64,000 nt of DNA from Diadophis punctatus similis (lineage: Eukaryota; Chordata; Lepidosauria; Squamata; Dipsadidae). Positions within the stretch are counted from its first letter, which is position 1; each line of letters opens with the position of its first letter. The notes under the pieces are model-generated. The model saw nothing but the letters and a program-made list of their open reading frames with translations, was not told the origin of the DNA and searched no databases. This document shows positions 1-10,852 of this stretch, in pieces. The stretch lies in the NCBI GenBank assembly GCA_023053685.1, contig JALIGW010000014.1:18075308-18139307 (forward strand), read 5' to 3'. A program made the translations under genes and the position numbers.

Positions 1-1619
1 TCAATAATAAGAATAGTTCAACCAACCTCGGGGAGATTTGTCCACCACAAATTCATCCAACCCTCTTTGAAAGCCACCAGGGAAATCAGGAGATTCAGGC
101 AGTTCAAATGGGTATAAAGATTTATTGCAAGCTTAAGCTCTCTACAAGAATCTGAGCTACTAACAGTCAAGGGAAATGAGTGGGAATTAAGAAGTTATCC
201 AAGGTGGGCTGAACCTAGATCTCTTGTGGGCATGCAGAGACTCATGACTTATGATGCATTTGACCCCTCCCTTGGGCTCCGCCTGGTCATCTCCTACATC
301 ATCCAATTTAGTGGCCATCATCATGTCTTGGAATAATGAATTCCACAAAGCATTACATTGACATAAGATGTATTCAGAAGAAAGCATGCACATCCATTGG
401 GTGTTCAAATGAACATTTGCATCAAGAACGTTGAAAGTCCCAATGGAAATAGCTACATTTAGGGAGTTTTGGTGTAATACTAGGAGACTGTAGTCTCATT
501 TTGAAATTAAGAAAAGTTGGTTGGTTGATAGAGTGAAGGATTGGATCAATCACTTCCTGCTAAATCACAACTCTGCTTGTTTTAAGCCTTTCGGGCATAT
601 TTATTTTGCTGCAATTACTTTTAAATAATTTCTAGTCTGATTTCAATGTTTCCTGCGCTGCTTTAGTTTTTATTTTACATGTTACTCTTCGAAAAACATT
701 TAACCAGATGAGACAGCCTCCAAATATTTTGAATGATCAGTGTAAAACTTAGTTTCAACTCTTAGAGCCATTGAGGGGTTAAGTAGAACTGAGGGCTGAA
801 ATCATGTTAAAGGCAGGCATAACTTGTAAGTCCCGAGTGAACTAAAAATTTAAGTATAAAAGATTAACTAAGATTAACAAAAATAATTCAAAGACTATCG
901 TAATCACCAAGATCCCGTGCTTCCAACAAGAGGGAGGTCTAGCCAAGAAGCAGAATTGAAGGTGAAATGTAGGTTGTGCTCAGCTTGTGTACCAAATCTA
1001 CTGTACGAATGTCAGGTTTGGAAAAGATAACAACTAGATTGAAAACCAGAGATTGAAAACAAGTTGAGCTCTGTGGATGATACCTCTTGACTGGCTGAAA
1101 GAAGACTTAGAAGAGCTCATTAAAACCCAAAACTGGGAAAAAATATTGGGATTAATGTTAAATATTAAAAAGATGTCAGCCAATATATTTAGGGAACTCA
1201 TAACTGTGACAGCTAATAAGTAAAGATGGTAGGTAGTTTTGTTTTTTGTTTTTGCACTCACAAATCAGTAAAAGTGGAAGCATGTTGGAGCAGTGAAGAG
1301 GAACTCAGTCCTAGAGAAGGAGGCAATGATAGCATTAAACGACAAGATTATGAAAAAAGAAGAGCGTTTTTAAGACCACCACGGTCAAAATAGTTGAAAC
1401 AATGAGTTACCATTCCCCAAAGGTGAGGAAGGTTGTGAAAGCTGTACACTGAGAAAGAGTGATGAATGTAGATGCCTTCAAATTATGGATTTGAAGACAG
1501 TTACTAAAAATATCCCAGCTGGGCTACACAAGGAAGCAGTCATTTGGTGCTGGGTGAAATAAAAACGGATTGCTCTCTTCAAGCAGAAATTAACCAGTTC
1601 ATCCTAGTGATGTGACAAT
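1..1619. other. Unassigned AT-rich stretch
   Basis: No repeat family, long open frame or RNA gene was recognised. Open frames here are short and lack coding-like codon use. It is probably intronic or intergenic single-copy DNA or very old repeats. Confidence 0.5.
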
Positions 1620-1975
1620 ACAATGTGGGACAGAGGGGACCACTGGTTTGAAAGAGGGGCCAAAGTGACAATCTCTGTTAAAATTGAGGGGGAAGGGATA
1701 CAATGCCATCTATCTCCTGTTTACAACACAGTCCAGACTGCAAATGGGTGTGGAACCTTCTTGGAACTGCTGAAAGAAGAAGGTTCCACACCCATTTGCA
1801 GTCTGGTTCAGGTGACCTTGAGGGTACAATAAAGTGGCCTCCACAACTATCATAGAGCTAATGACCAACCATCAGAGCGTTGGTCCGAACAAATGACTGC
1901 AAAGAATATACTGAAAATCCTTCCATTCTCCACCATTCAGTCAGGACTGAAGAAGATTCTTGGATGAAAAACATG
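1620..1975 (+). mobile_element. Penelope-like element, 3' fragment (sense)
   Basis: The frame from about 1623 reads ...HWFERGAK..., then HLSPVYNTV, which resembles the C-terminal end of Penelope-like retroelement proteins downstream of the GIY-YIG domain. The following non-coding part (CTGAAGAAG..TTCTTGGATGA) is the 3' segment shared with the opposite-strand copy next to it. The fragment meets that copy tail to tail near 1975-1985. The family call rests on recognised motifs, not a search. Confidence 0.6.
1739..1800. repeat. Perfect 24-bp-arm hairpin inside the Penelope-like fragment
   Basis: The arm TGCAAATGGGTGTGGAACCT plus CTT (1739-1762) returns as an exact reverse complement at 1777-1800, with a 14-nt loop. 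The opposite-strand copy nearby has only one arm-like segment, so the palindrome is probably local to this copy. Confidence 0.85.
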
Positions 1976-2800
1976 TTTTTAAGGATCCCAAAGGTGCTTT
2001 TTCAAGAGGCAACTGGACTTTCTGGTTTTTCTTTGAAGATGCTTCACTTCTCATCCAAGAAGCTTCTTCAGCTCTGACTGAATGGGGAATGGAAGGATTT
2101 ATACTCCTTGCAGACAGCTGGTCATTTGCATTCTTTTAGAGCAGTGTTTCTCAACCTTGGCAACTTTAAGATGTGTGAACTTCAACTCCCAGAATTCTCC
2201 AGCCAGCAAAGCTGACTATGGAATTCTGGGAGTTGAAGTTCACACATCTTAGAGATGCCAACATTGAGAAACACTGTTTTAGAGAGTCATTGAGGCCACC
2301 TGGAGGTTTATCTGTGTCCTCAGGGTCATCTGAGTAGTGCAAATCTGTGTGGAGCCTTCTTGCAACTGTTGAAAGGACTGTGTTGTAGACTGGAGATAGA
2401 TGATGCTGTATCCTTCCCCCTCTGTGGAGAGAGGGCTGTTCAATTTTGACATACTGTAGATGGCCTCTTTGATCTTTCTTTCAAACCAGCAGTCCTCTGT
2501 CCAAAATGTGGACTTTACTGTCTTCAAAAGAGTGGCCTTTGTCTTTTCTTGAAAAAGCACCTTTGGGATAACCATGACCTGAATGACTGAGAATCTCCAT
2601 AGACATGTTTTCAAGGGGGAAAAAACAAGAAATCCCAGTTGCCTTTTGGAAAAGCTCCTTTGGGACAACCATGACTGGAATGATTGACAATCTCCATAGA
2701 TATATCCAATCCATGGCAAAGTTGAGACATAAAATGGCGTGGTGATGGAGAGAGTAGACGGACTTGATGAAGGGGTGGATGTCCTTGAAAGAGTTCTAGA
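1976..2800 (-). mobile_element. Penelope-like element, 3' fragment (antisense), split by a hAT MITE
   Basis: Read on the minus strand, 2719 down to 2281 has an open stretch with TEDCWFERKIKEAIYSM, comparable to the FERG motif of the sense copy. The element then continues across the MITE (2142-2276) into 2133-1976 without loss of colinearity: ...CAATGACTCTCTAAAA joins AATGCAAATGACC once one TSD copy is removed. The upstream part, about 2530-2715, holds two near-copies of a segment that reads ...CTTTGGGA.AACCATGAC... on the plus strand. No intact protein is left. Confidence 0.6.
2142..2276. mobile_element. hAT-type palindromic MITE (TTCTCAACC family)
   Basis: The ends are CAGTGTTTCTCAACCTTGG and its reverse complement, and the whole 135 bp folds on itself around GAATTCTCCAGCC. 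It is flanked by perfect 8-bp TSDs TTTTAGAG (2134-2141 and 2277-2284), which identifies a hAT insertion. It sits in the antisense Penelope-like fragment. Non-coding. Confidence 0.93.
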
Positions 2801-2952
2801 TGATCACCAGGGACAGGTCAAGAATAGTTAGCCTTTAATGCTTGGACTTTAGTGGGTCACCATCATGAGGCCAATGCATCCTTCAAAAGTAGGATTTCTG
2901 TTCATCCCATTTTATCACTTCCTTTTAATAGCTTCATTTTGACGCTAAAATT
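2790..2952 (-). repeat. Unclassified repeat, inverted partner of 4245-4445
   Basis: GGTCAAGAATAGTTAGCCTT and CAAAAGTAGGATTTCTGTYC recur in reverse complement in the partner copy. It lies directly beyond the antisense Penelope-like fragment and may be an inner part of the same element. Confidence 0.75.
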
Positions 2953-3124
2953 CCTTCAACCGTTTGGATTGCTTTGGTTGGTGAGCAGGGTCTACTTCTG
3001 ACTGCTAAAAATACAGCTTTTGTTTTCAGATCCAGCCCCATTTAATGACTGCAGGGGCTGTTTCTCAAAGCCTTTTCAACAGGTTGTCTACAGAAAGGCT
3101 GTGACCTCTTCTTCTGATATATAT

Positions 3125-3735
3125 ATTTCTTGATTGCAATGAAGAGCATCCGGAGACTGCAATTGGTGCAGAATGCAGCTGTGCGAGCTGTGGTGGGTAT
3201 ACAGAGATACACCCATGTAACACCCATCCTCCGCCAGCTGCACTGGTTGCCCATTAGTCTCCGGTCGCAATTTAAGGTGTTGGTTTTGACCTTTAAAGCC
3301 CTACATGGCTCAGGGCCAGACTACCTTCGGGACCGCATCCTACCACATACCTCCCTACGACCGGTTAGGTCCCACAGAGAGGGCCTCCTTCGGGTCCCAT
3401 CAGCCAAACAGTGTCGGTTGGCGGGACCGCGGGGGAGGGCCTTCTCTGTGGGAGCCCCATCCCTCTGGAACCAACTCCCACCAGAGATCCGGACCATCCC
3501 CACTCTACTGGCCTTCCGTAAAGCCGTGAAAACATGGCTCTTCCGACAGGCGGGGTGAACAAGGAAATCAGATTCCCCCTGAATGGTGGTTTGTTGATGT
3601 TTTAATATTGTTTTATTTTTATTTTAAATTGTTCCCATTGCTTTTAATGTACGTTTCTTATCCATGTTGTATGCCGCCCTGAGTCCTATGGGATTGGGCG
3701 GCCTATAAGAGCGTAGAAATAAATAAATAAATAAA
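3125..3735 (+). mobile_element. L2-like LINE, 3' end
   Basis: This is a 5'-truncated non-LTR retrotransposon comprising the end of the reverse-transcriptase ORF, a short 3' UTR with a small foldback (GCCGCCCTGAGTCC...GGGCGGC) and a (TAAA)n tail at 3718-3735. The same 3' end recurs in antisense at 13.3, 55.0 and 58.9 kb. I call it L2-like from the protein and tail; another CR1-superfamily clade is possible. Confidence 0.8.
3130..3558 (+). pseudogene. L2-like reverse transcriptase, C-terminal fragment
   Basis: About 140 codons stay open to a TGA, but the true start and the whole catalytic RT region are missing because of 5' truncation. The visible part holds the post-RT motif seen in L2 and CR1 LINEs: LQLVQNAA, then HVTPILRQLHWLP, FKALHG and LWNQLPPEIR, ending FRKAVKTWLF. 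The first ATG is an internal methionine and not the real start. It cannot act alone. The frame is intact over its whole length, so the insertion may be fairly young. Confidence 0.8.
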
Positions 3736-3736
3736 A

Positions 3737-3967
3737 TTGCACAGCTTTATTTTATGTTTGCTAAGAAGGAGAAGGAAAAAACCTCCTTCCCAAGCTGAAG
3801 GAAATCAGCAACTGGCAGATGACCTGAACGTGTTCTACTGCAGGTTTAAAAGGAAACTACAGCCACCTATCTCCACAACCTCCATCCCAGACCCAAGGAC
3901 CCAAGGACTTCTTTTTCAATATATAGTAAAATATCGATGTCAGGCCATCATCCTTCCACATCCATAA
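3737..3967 (+). pseudogene. LINE reverse-transcriptase fragment (pre-RT linker)
   Basis: The frame contains QLADDLNVFYCRFKRKLQPP, a pattern found between the endonuclease and RT domains of several vertebrate LINEs (for example L2-like and Rex1-like). Only about 45 residues look LINE-like. It follows the L2-like tail directly, in the same direction, as a separate fragment. The clade cannot be decided from this piece. Confidence 0.45.
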
Positions 3968-4244
3968 GCTGAGATGTAAATCTATCCGGCCTCAAATAAT
4001 TTTGAATCCGGAACGCCCAGCAAGGTAAACATCTTCTCCATGAAGCTAAGGTGAAAACAAAGAAATTATGAAAGTCACCCTCATACATGCCCAAGCCAAG
4101 ATCCTTTCTTCTGGACATCCTTCTGTTTTGAAAACATTCTGATGGCATTAACTTGAGAAAGCTAATTCCAGCCACCTTTTTCAAGCCTGCTACATATTTA
4201 GTGGGTGAATAGAACCGTCTCTCCTTGGAGTCAAGCTCAACGCC

Positions 4245-4445
4245 CAACAGCTCTGATCAAGGACAAATGTTACATGTTTGAGCGTCAAAATGAAGCCATT
4301 AAAAGGAAGTCATAAACTGGGATGGACAGAAATCCTACTTTTGAATGATAAGTTGGCCTCTTGGTGATGATCCAAAATACTAAAATCCATCCATGCATTA
4401 AAGGCTAACTATTCTTGACCTATACCTGATGATAATCTAGACTAG
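4245..4445 (+). repeat. Unclassified repeat, inverted partner of 2790-2952
   Basis: The reverse complement matches the 2.8-kb copy over its main blocks with scattered differences. The two copies bracket about 1.3 kb that contains the L2-like fragment. Confidence 0.75.
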
Positions 4446-4785
4446 AGCTCTAGACATGCCAATGTAATTTTCTTGGCAGCAACATGGAGGTTAATTTCCC
4501 ATTACAGGATGGCTGTTTTGACTTCCCAGTCCACCCTACACCGCTCAGGCTCCTTGGCTGTGTCCTTTTCAGGTATTAAGCCAGTCTAACCATTCTGAGC
4601 TTCCTGAGATCAATCAAATCAGCCGGTTGTGGCCATCTAGCTGAGCCACTGGTTTTTGCAAAACCAGACAACCAGAGTTTTTCAAGCAACTCTGATGTTT
4701 ACAGGCTTCCTAGTGAAAAAAATATTGTCCCCAATATATATGAATATGGAAAAATACATGCTGGACATCACAAGACAAGATAGAA
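4446..4785. other. Unassigned stretch between repeats
   Basis: Nothing recognised. There is no coding-like frame. Confidence 0.4.
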
Positions 4786-5100
4786 AGACCTGCACATGGA
4801 TTTGAGGAACAAACAAAAGTATACGATGCCATCAAAAGAGTAAAAGAACTGAAATGGAAATGGGCCAGTCACATAGCAAGAAGAATTGATGACAGATGGA
4901 CCAAGGCAGTCATAGAATGGATCCCACTTGATCAAAAGTGTCCACAAAAAAGACCTAAAGCAAGATGGATGAACGACATCAGCAAGTATGGCAGGCCCAA
5001 CTGGCAAAAGAAAGCTCAGTACCGTCTGGGTTGGAAATACGTGGAAGAGGCCTTCATCCTGCAGTGGGTAGACAGTGGCTAGAATGATGATGATATGAAT
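4786..5100 (+). mobile_element. RTE-clade LINE, 3' end
   Basis: From 4822 to the TAG at 5080-5082 one frame is open for 86 codons and contains KWKWASHIARRIDDRW, EWIPLDQK, RPKARWMNDI and EEAFILQWVDSG. This is the C-terminal signature of RTE/BovB-type LINEs (W..H..R..D.RW, then WIP, then RP..RW.DD, then QW). The 3' end runs into ATGATGATGAT, as expected for RTE tails. There is no start codon because of 5' truncation. The strict BovB versus RTE-1 assignment is open. Confidence 0.82.
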
Positions 5101-5754
5101 ACTGTCTTTAACTTGGGGCTCTTCTAATGCTCGCCACGTCTGACTTTGTTTCAAAAGGGCTTGCACATTCATTGGCTTTTCTTAAAGCACAGCTCTCCAT
5201 GGATAACCTCATTCCAGTTTATATGCCCTTCTTCATTACATAGCAATTTAGCAGCTGACACAGTCGGTCTCAAAGTTGTCACCAATGTGGCCTGTCCATC
5301 AGCTCCAATTTTTAGGAAAGTTGCTGAATTTCTCTTCTTTGAATGTCTCGCCGTTCTCCACATCTGAGCACAGTTTCCCTTCCTCCTGGGTGACCCTGCA
5401 CTTAAAATGCAAGTTACCTAGGAGATCCAGGTGAGGGTGTTTCATTAATGACGAATGCCATATGCTGAAAGCATATGGAACACGCTGGCTGTTTATGCTT
5501 TGCAACACGGAAGTCGTGGAATGGTGTTGGCAGGGTGTTTGCACAGCTTGGCGTGCGCAAAGTATGCACTGAAGGCCAGCACCTGCCTTCACCTGCATTG
5601 ATTGAGTTGAAAAATCCGGCCGATATCACCAAATGCAACCTTTGAGAATCCAGAATTTGAAATCTGAATTCAGACTCTCTGGGTCTGACCTGCACCCAGA
5701 ACTTGGATAGGAGATCAGATCCTTACTCTTTTCCAACTTCCCTTCCTTCCCTCC
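5101..5754. other. Unassigned stretch
   Basis: No repeat or gene recognised; only short frames. Confidence 0.4.
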
Positions 5755-6056
5755 CAGGGGCGGGTTGCGGGCTGCACGCGCATCTCCACGTTTTGGGTGC
5801 GTGCGTGCTCGCTATGCGCACGCACCCCCTTGCGTGAAAATCGTGCCGAAATCTCGCAAGGGGACGCGTGCACAAGATTTTGGTGTGATTTTGCTTATGC
5901 GCAAAAGCAAAATCGGCCAAAAATTCTCAGAAAAAGATGGCGATGTGTGCGACGGACCGGCGAAGATGGCTCTGGAGCTGTCGTGCGCAAATTGCGCAAT
6001 CGGTCGCTCCCTACCGGAGCTACGCACCGGACAGCTCCGACAGGAACCCACCATTG
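5755..6056. mobile_element. hAT non-autonomous element (GGGTGGGTTC family)
   Basis: The ends are CAGGGGCGGGTTGCG and the reverse complement of CAATGGTGGGTTCCTG. Near-perfect 8-bp TSDs flank it (TTCCCTCC at 5747-5754, TTTCCTCC at 6057-6064). The GC- and CpG-rich interior has a GACGGACCGGCGAAGATGGC block shared with the copy at 51.0 kb. Confidence 0.82.
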
Positions 6057-6235
6057 TTTCCTCCCCCCATATAGGGAAAGAGGCCCACTACTCAGTTGTA
6101 CTCACATCCGTAAAGAATATTTGGCACCTTAAGGACTACCAAATTGATTATGCAATGCACTTTTACTAGATGCATGTCATTTGTTCAGTGTTTCTTTTTT
6201 AATTCTTAGTTCAAATATGAGTTTTGTTCTTTTTT

Positions 6236-6239
<4 letters not shown>

Positions 6240-6292
<53 letters not shown>
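6240..6292. repeat. (AC)n microsatellite
   Basis: Uninterrupted AC dinucleotide run that abuts the TIR of the next MITE. Confidence 0.98.
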
Positions 6293-6575
6293 CTGGTCCT
6301 CAACTTACAACCACAATTGAGCCCCAAATTTATGTTGCTAAGTGAGACATTTAATAAGTGAGTTTTGCCCCATTTGTTAAGTGAATCATTGCAGTTGTTA
6401 AATTAGTAACCGGGTTGTTAAGTGAATCTGACTTTGCTTTTCAGAAGGTTGCTAAAGATGATCACATGACTACAACCATCATAAATCTGAAAAATGGTCA
6501 TAAGTCACTTTTTTCAGTGTCGTCTTAATTTCAAATGGTCGCTAAGTGAACTGTTGTAAATTGAGGACTACCTGG
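6293..6575. mobile_element. Tigger-like TA-type MITE
   Basis: The ends read CTGGTCCTCAACTTACAACC and, inverted, TTGAGGACTACCTG. The interior repeats TTGTTAAGTGA and CATAAGTCAC. This is the family seen with TA duplications at 19.5, 27.7, 45.8, 56.5, 57.7 and 61.4 kb. The TSD is not readable here because the left end lies against the AC run. Confidence 0.75.
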
Positions 6576-6680
6576 AATATTGGAATATCTGTCCTAAAGG
6601 TGCTTTTTCAAGAGGCAACTTTGTTTTTTGTTTTTCAAAACAAGGAAAAACTCTTGAAAAAGCAACTTTGGGAGAACCAG
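6576..6680. repeat. Penelope-derived foldback fragment
   Basis: AAAGGTGCTTTTTCAAGAGG and its near reverse complement face each other. The same segment lies at the tail of the Penelope-like copies at 2.0 and 39.7 kb. Confidence 0.5.
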
Positions 6681-7029
6681 GACATTGGAATATCTGAGAT
6701 CAATCTCCTGTATAGTACTAATTGACATAAATACAGGTAATTCTTGCTTAATGACCAGTTGCTTCATGACTGTTTGAAGTTATGAATGAACACTTGTTTC
6801 GTACAAGTTTTGTTTGCTGTCCTTTTTTTGCATCTTTGTTAATATAATACATTTTCTACATTATTCCCGTTCATGATTTCAGTATGTATTTTTAGAGCTT
6901 TCCAACTTTTAAACTGGCCCCTAATACCAGGAACTGCATTGCAAAATTTAGAGAAGACTGAAATTGAAGGTTTTCTGGTTTGTGAAAAAAACTCAAATTA
7001 AAATGGAAATTAAAGAAATTATTTCCCCA

Positions 7030-7620
7030 TGCCTAGAATAACAGAATAACAGTTGGAAGGGAGCTTGGAGGTCTTCTAGTCCAACCCTCTGCTCAAGCAG
7101 GGGACCCTATACTATTTCAGACAAATTATTGTCCAACCTCTTCTTAAAAGTCTCTAATGATGGAGCCATCACAACTTCTGAAGGCAAGCAGTTCCACTGG
7201 TTAATTGTTCTCATTGTCAGGAAATTTCTTCTTAGTTCTAGGTTGGATCTCTCCCTGATTAGATTCTGTCCACTTTTTCTTGTCTTGCCTTCTGGTGCTT
7301 TAGAAAACAGGTTGACACCCACCTACCCCTCTTCTTTGTGGCAGCCCCTCAAATATTGGAACACTGCTATCATGTCACCCCTAGTCCTTCTTTTAATTAA
7401 AGTAGACATACCCAACTCCTGCAACCATTCTTTATATGTTTTAGCCTCCAGGCCCCTATCATCTTATTTGCTTTCTCTGCACTTTTTCCAAAGTCTCAAC
7501 ATCTTTTTAATATTGTGGCAACCAAAACTGGATGCAGTATTCCAAGTGTGACCTTACCAAGGTACTAACACTTTCCATGACCTTGATCTGTTCAAGGTTT
7601 TGATTGATTCCCCTGACAAC
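7030..7620 (-). mobile_element. CR1 LINE 3' fragment
   Basis: The plus strand shows the CR1 3'-end signature in antisense: TTGGAAGGGAGCTTGG, AGTCCAACCCTCTGCTCAAG, CCCTATACTATTTCAGAC, GTTCCACTGGTTAATTG. The minus-strand frame at 7322-7107 ends FKKRLDNNLSEIV. The copy extends to the part with CTTTTTCCAAAGTCTCAACA and ACTGGATGCAGTATTCC. It is 5'-truncated and has no usable ORF. Confidence 0.9.
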
Positions 7621-8509
7621 TGTAGGATATCAAGATTACAACTTGGTTGTGATACTGATAGTTGCTGAATGCCTTCTGATTACTGCTTGCAGCCAGGTGG
7701 TCGTTTTGTGCTGTGGAATTTAGGAGACGTCTACTGTAACATCACAGCTGTCTATGGAAGCCTCATTTCTTCACTCGGGCCTTTTAGGAAGAATATTGAA
7801 TATTGGAAGAACGGGGTGTTCCTTTCTCCCTCCTTTTTATTTATTTACTTGAATGTTGTTTCACTGTATTCCTTAATAGGTGTTTTATTGCTCTTTTTAT
7901 TGTAAATCACCAAGGATATAAATACTACTGATCATGATTATGATCATAAGATTTATTTATTTATTTATTTTGTGAGATTTATATACCAAGATAGCAGGTT
8001 TTTAAAAAATCTTAACTGTCTTGAACCAGAATAATTCTCCTGGCTGCTACAATCACATCCACAAGTGAATTGCTAAAGTAAGATTGTTCAGGTGAGGAGT
8101 TATTGTGAAATCTAGGTAAGTCTCTGTCAAAGCAGGTCTGTCAAAGAAATTGGTCTTTGTATTAGTGGTTTTGGTGGCTTTCCCACGGCCCACGGCCCTC
8201 TCCACATTGTCAGCTCTTGGCTTAAGGAGAGCCCAATAAATCGTTCAAGCTGAGAAGCACCAGAGGATAATCAGGGAACAAGATTCCCCCCCCCCAATTT
8301 CCTTAATCAGAATTAACACCAGGAAAAATGGGATTGGGATACAGAATCCCGAAGAAGGAATAAGCAAAACTGCAGCCTTTATTTATTAGTGAATTAGAAT
8401 AAAATGGAGTTCTCTGACAGCATCCCCAGATGTTCCTACAGATGTTGGTGTTGTTCATGGTGATTATTCCTGGAGGCCAGCATCATACAAACAAACAAAA
8501 AAGATGCCG
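7621..8509. other. Unassigned stretch with an (TTTA)n/SINE-tail remnant
   Basis: 7947-7990 reads TTATTTATTTATTTATTTTG then TGAGATTTATATACC, resembling the antisense 3' end of the Sauria-type SINE at 58.57 kb. The rest was not recognised. Confidence 0.4.
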
Positions 8510-8935
8510 AGGCCCCAGAAAGAGTGCAGAGAAGAGCCACAAAGGTGGTAAGGGGTCTGGAGGCTAAATCATATAATGAACAGTTGAGGGAACTAACCTA
8601 ACCTAAGCAAGAGAAGACTTAGGGGACACAGGATAGCCAACTTCAAGGACTTGAGGGACTCACAGGGAAGAGGGGAGGGTATTGATTTATTTTCCAAAGC
8701 ACCTGAGGGCAGGACAGGTTGGGTCTCAGAGGGAGATCCAACCTGGGAACTAAGGAGGAATTTCCTGTCAGTGAGAACAATTAAGCAGTGGAATGGCTTG
8801 CCTCCAGGAGTTGTGGATGCTCCATCATTGGATGTTTTCAAGAAAAGTTTGGACAGCTATTTGGCCGGTCTTCTGCCTTGGGCAGTAGATTGGACTAGAA
8901 GATCTCCAAGGTCCTTTCCAACCATATTTTTATAT
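8510..8935 (+). mobile_element. CR1 LINE 3' fragment
   Basis: The sense copy reads AGAGTGCAGAGAAGAGCCAC, then a frame with DLFSKAPEGRTG, LRRNFLSVRTIKQWNGLP and PSLDVFKKSLDSYLAG, then TTGGACTAGAAGATCTCC. It is 5'-truncated and interrupted by small indels. Confidence 0.88.
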
Positions 8936-9804
8936 CATTTGAATAAGCAGAGGAGTAGGAGATAGTAGCATACCAGGTACTGCAGTAATTGAATTGGACT
9001 CTGTTTTCCCTCAATTGAATTCACATTTTGACCTTAGCTCAACTAATCTTGAACTCCTACTAGGTTTTGCTCTGCATAGAGGTCCCTTGGGGGATCATGT
9101 CAGCACAACCTCCAATTCTGATATTCTACCTAATGACTCCTGATTTTTTTTCTATATGTAATTTTTTAAAAGAAAGATAAAAATTAATAAACGGATATAA
9201 ATTGAGGAAGAAAAACGCAAAGAGACAATTAAAAGTGCAAGAAAAGAAAGAGTTAAAGACAAATTGAAAAGAATGAAAAAAGAGACAAAGAACTGGCTTC
9301 CGATATTCTTCACAGCAGTTATAAATACAATTATGTATTTATGCTTTTGCTCTGAAGTTACATCATTAGGATGGCTGATCTGCTATCTACCGTAAGTGAA
9401 AATATTCTATTGTATTTGCTATCAGATACTTCTTCTTTTTTAAGAACTGGCTTGATTTTCATTTGTTTATCTTTAAGGTATTTTTATAACACCGCATCAA
9501 ATGTTAGTGTTTTGTTTTTCAAGCTACCTTGGGACAACTATGTTCTTTAAAAGTAGCTGAGAGATAGGTAAGTAAACAATTAAGCAACCCTGCCATAAAT
9601 CTACAGTTGATTTGTAGCAAGTTATCTCATGAAAATGAAGATGAAGGTGCACCGAAGATTAAATGCAGTGATGAGTTTAAAAATGGCACATAGCATCATT
9701 AAAATCTTTGCTGAGTTATCCTCAAATTCTCCTGATTCCCTGTCCATATTGTTTTCTTGACTACGGTAGGGAACTGGCTTGTCATTCTTCCATGTATTCT
9801 ACAA
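8936..9804. other. Unassigned AT-rich stretch
   Basis: No gene or recognised repeat. Confidence 0.4.
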
Positions 9805-9991
9805 CAGAGGCCCCCAACCTTTGGGGCACCAGGGACTGGTTCCACGGAGAGAGGTTTTTCCGTGGACCAGAGGGGGTGTGGCTTCGCGTGCTGCCCGCAT
9901 CCCCTGGATGGGGCTTTCCTTGTTTGCGTGGCCCGATTTCTGGCATGCCGTGGCCTGATGCAGTCCACGGACTGTGGGTTGGGGACCTCTG
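9805..9991. mobile_element. hAT MITE (CCCCAACC family)
   Basis: Its TIRs are CAGAGGCCCCCAACC and GGTTGGGGACCTCTG. The TSDs are TTCTACAA (9797-9804) and CTCTACAA (9992-9999), 7 of 8 matching. The interior GGGACTGGTTCCACGGAGAG recurs at 22.98 kb and, inverted, at 28.8 kb. Confidence 0.9.
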
Positions 9992-10324
9992 CTCTACAAC
10001 CCTAGCACTTTCCAGTAGTCTTCTGCCCACTAGGCCAATACTGTCTTTCTTTGGAAGATTAGCCAACGTTGGCTGGGTGCTACCAGAGTTGGCTAGTTAC
10101 GCTTGCAAATGCATATTCAACTAGAATAGAATATTGTTCCTCAATCTTGGTTGAGGTCAGGCCCTACCCAAGAATGGCATAGAACAATCCAGCCAAAATT
10201 CAATTCTTTATTTGTTTACATCCAATAGACAGAATCTTGCCACATTAAACCTTTCTTTCTCTTACCCCAATGAGTATACCCTGGGACATTCTAGGAAGTA
10301 GCTATCCTGACTCTGTCTCTGATC

Positions 10325-10640
10325 CATTTCTAGGATAGAAGATAGAATAATAGAGTCTTCTTGTCCAGCTCCCTATACAGGAGGAGGAGTCCCTATACCA
10401 TTTCAGATAAATGATTCTCCTGTCTCTTCTTAAAAGCCACCAGTAATGAAGCACCCACAACTTCTGAAGGCAATTGGTTCCACTGGTTAATTGCTCCTAC
10501 TGTTAAGAAAATTCTCCTTAATTCTAGGTTGCTTCTTTCCTTGGCTAGTTTCCATCCATCATTTCTCATCTTTCCTTTTGGTGCTTGGAAAATAGAAGCC
10601 TCTCAAATATTGCTATCATGTATTGCCTCTTGCGTCTTTC
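10325..10640 (-). mobile_element. CR1 LINE 3' fragment (degraded)
   Basis: Antisense CR1 blocks CCCTATACCATTTCAGATAA, TTCTTAAAAGCCACCAGTAA, GGTTCCACTGGTTAATTGCT and AATTCTAGGTTGCTTCTTTCC are visible. Confidence 0.85.
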
Positions 10641-10744
10641 CCCACTTCTTTGGAAAGTGCTTCCTCCTTCCTAGGAAACTGCTGCTTCATTGTAGTATAT
10701 CGCACCATTTCCCCCACCATAGACACCATCTCTCATTCAGTTAT

Positions 10745-10852
10745 AAGATGGGTGGACTTCAAGTCCCAGAATTCCTCAGCCTGCCTTCTTGGCTGGGGAG
10801 TTCTAAGAGTTGAAGCCCACCCATCTTAAAGCTGCTAAGGGTGAGAAACACT
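10745..10852. mobile_element. hAT palindromic MITE, left end lost
   Basis: AAGATGGGTGGACTTCAAGT and its inverted partner TGAAGCCCACCCATCTT form the palindrome. The right end GAGAAACACT matches the TTCTCAACC family. No TSD is visible. Confidence 0.75.
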
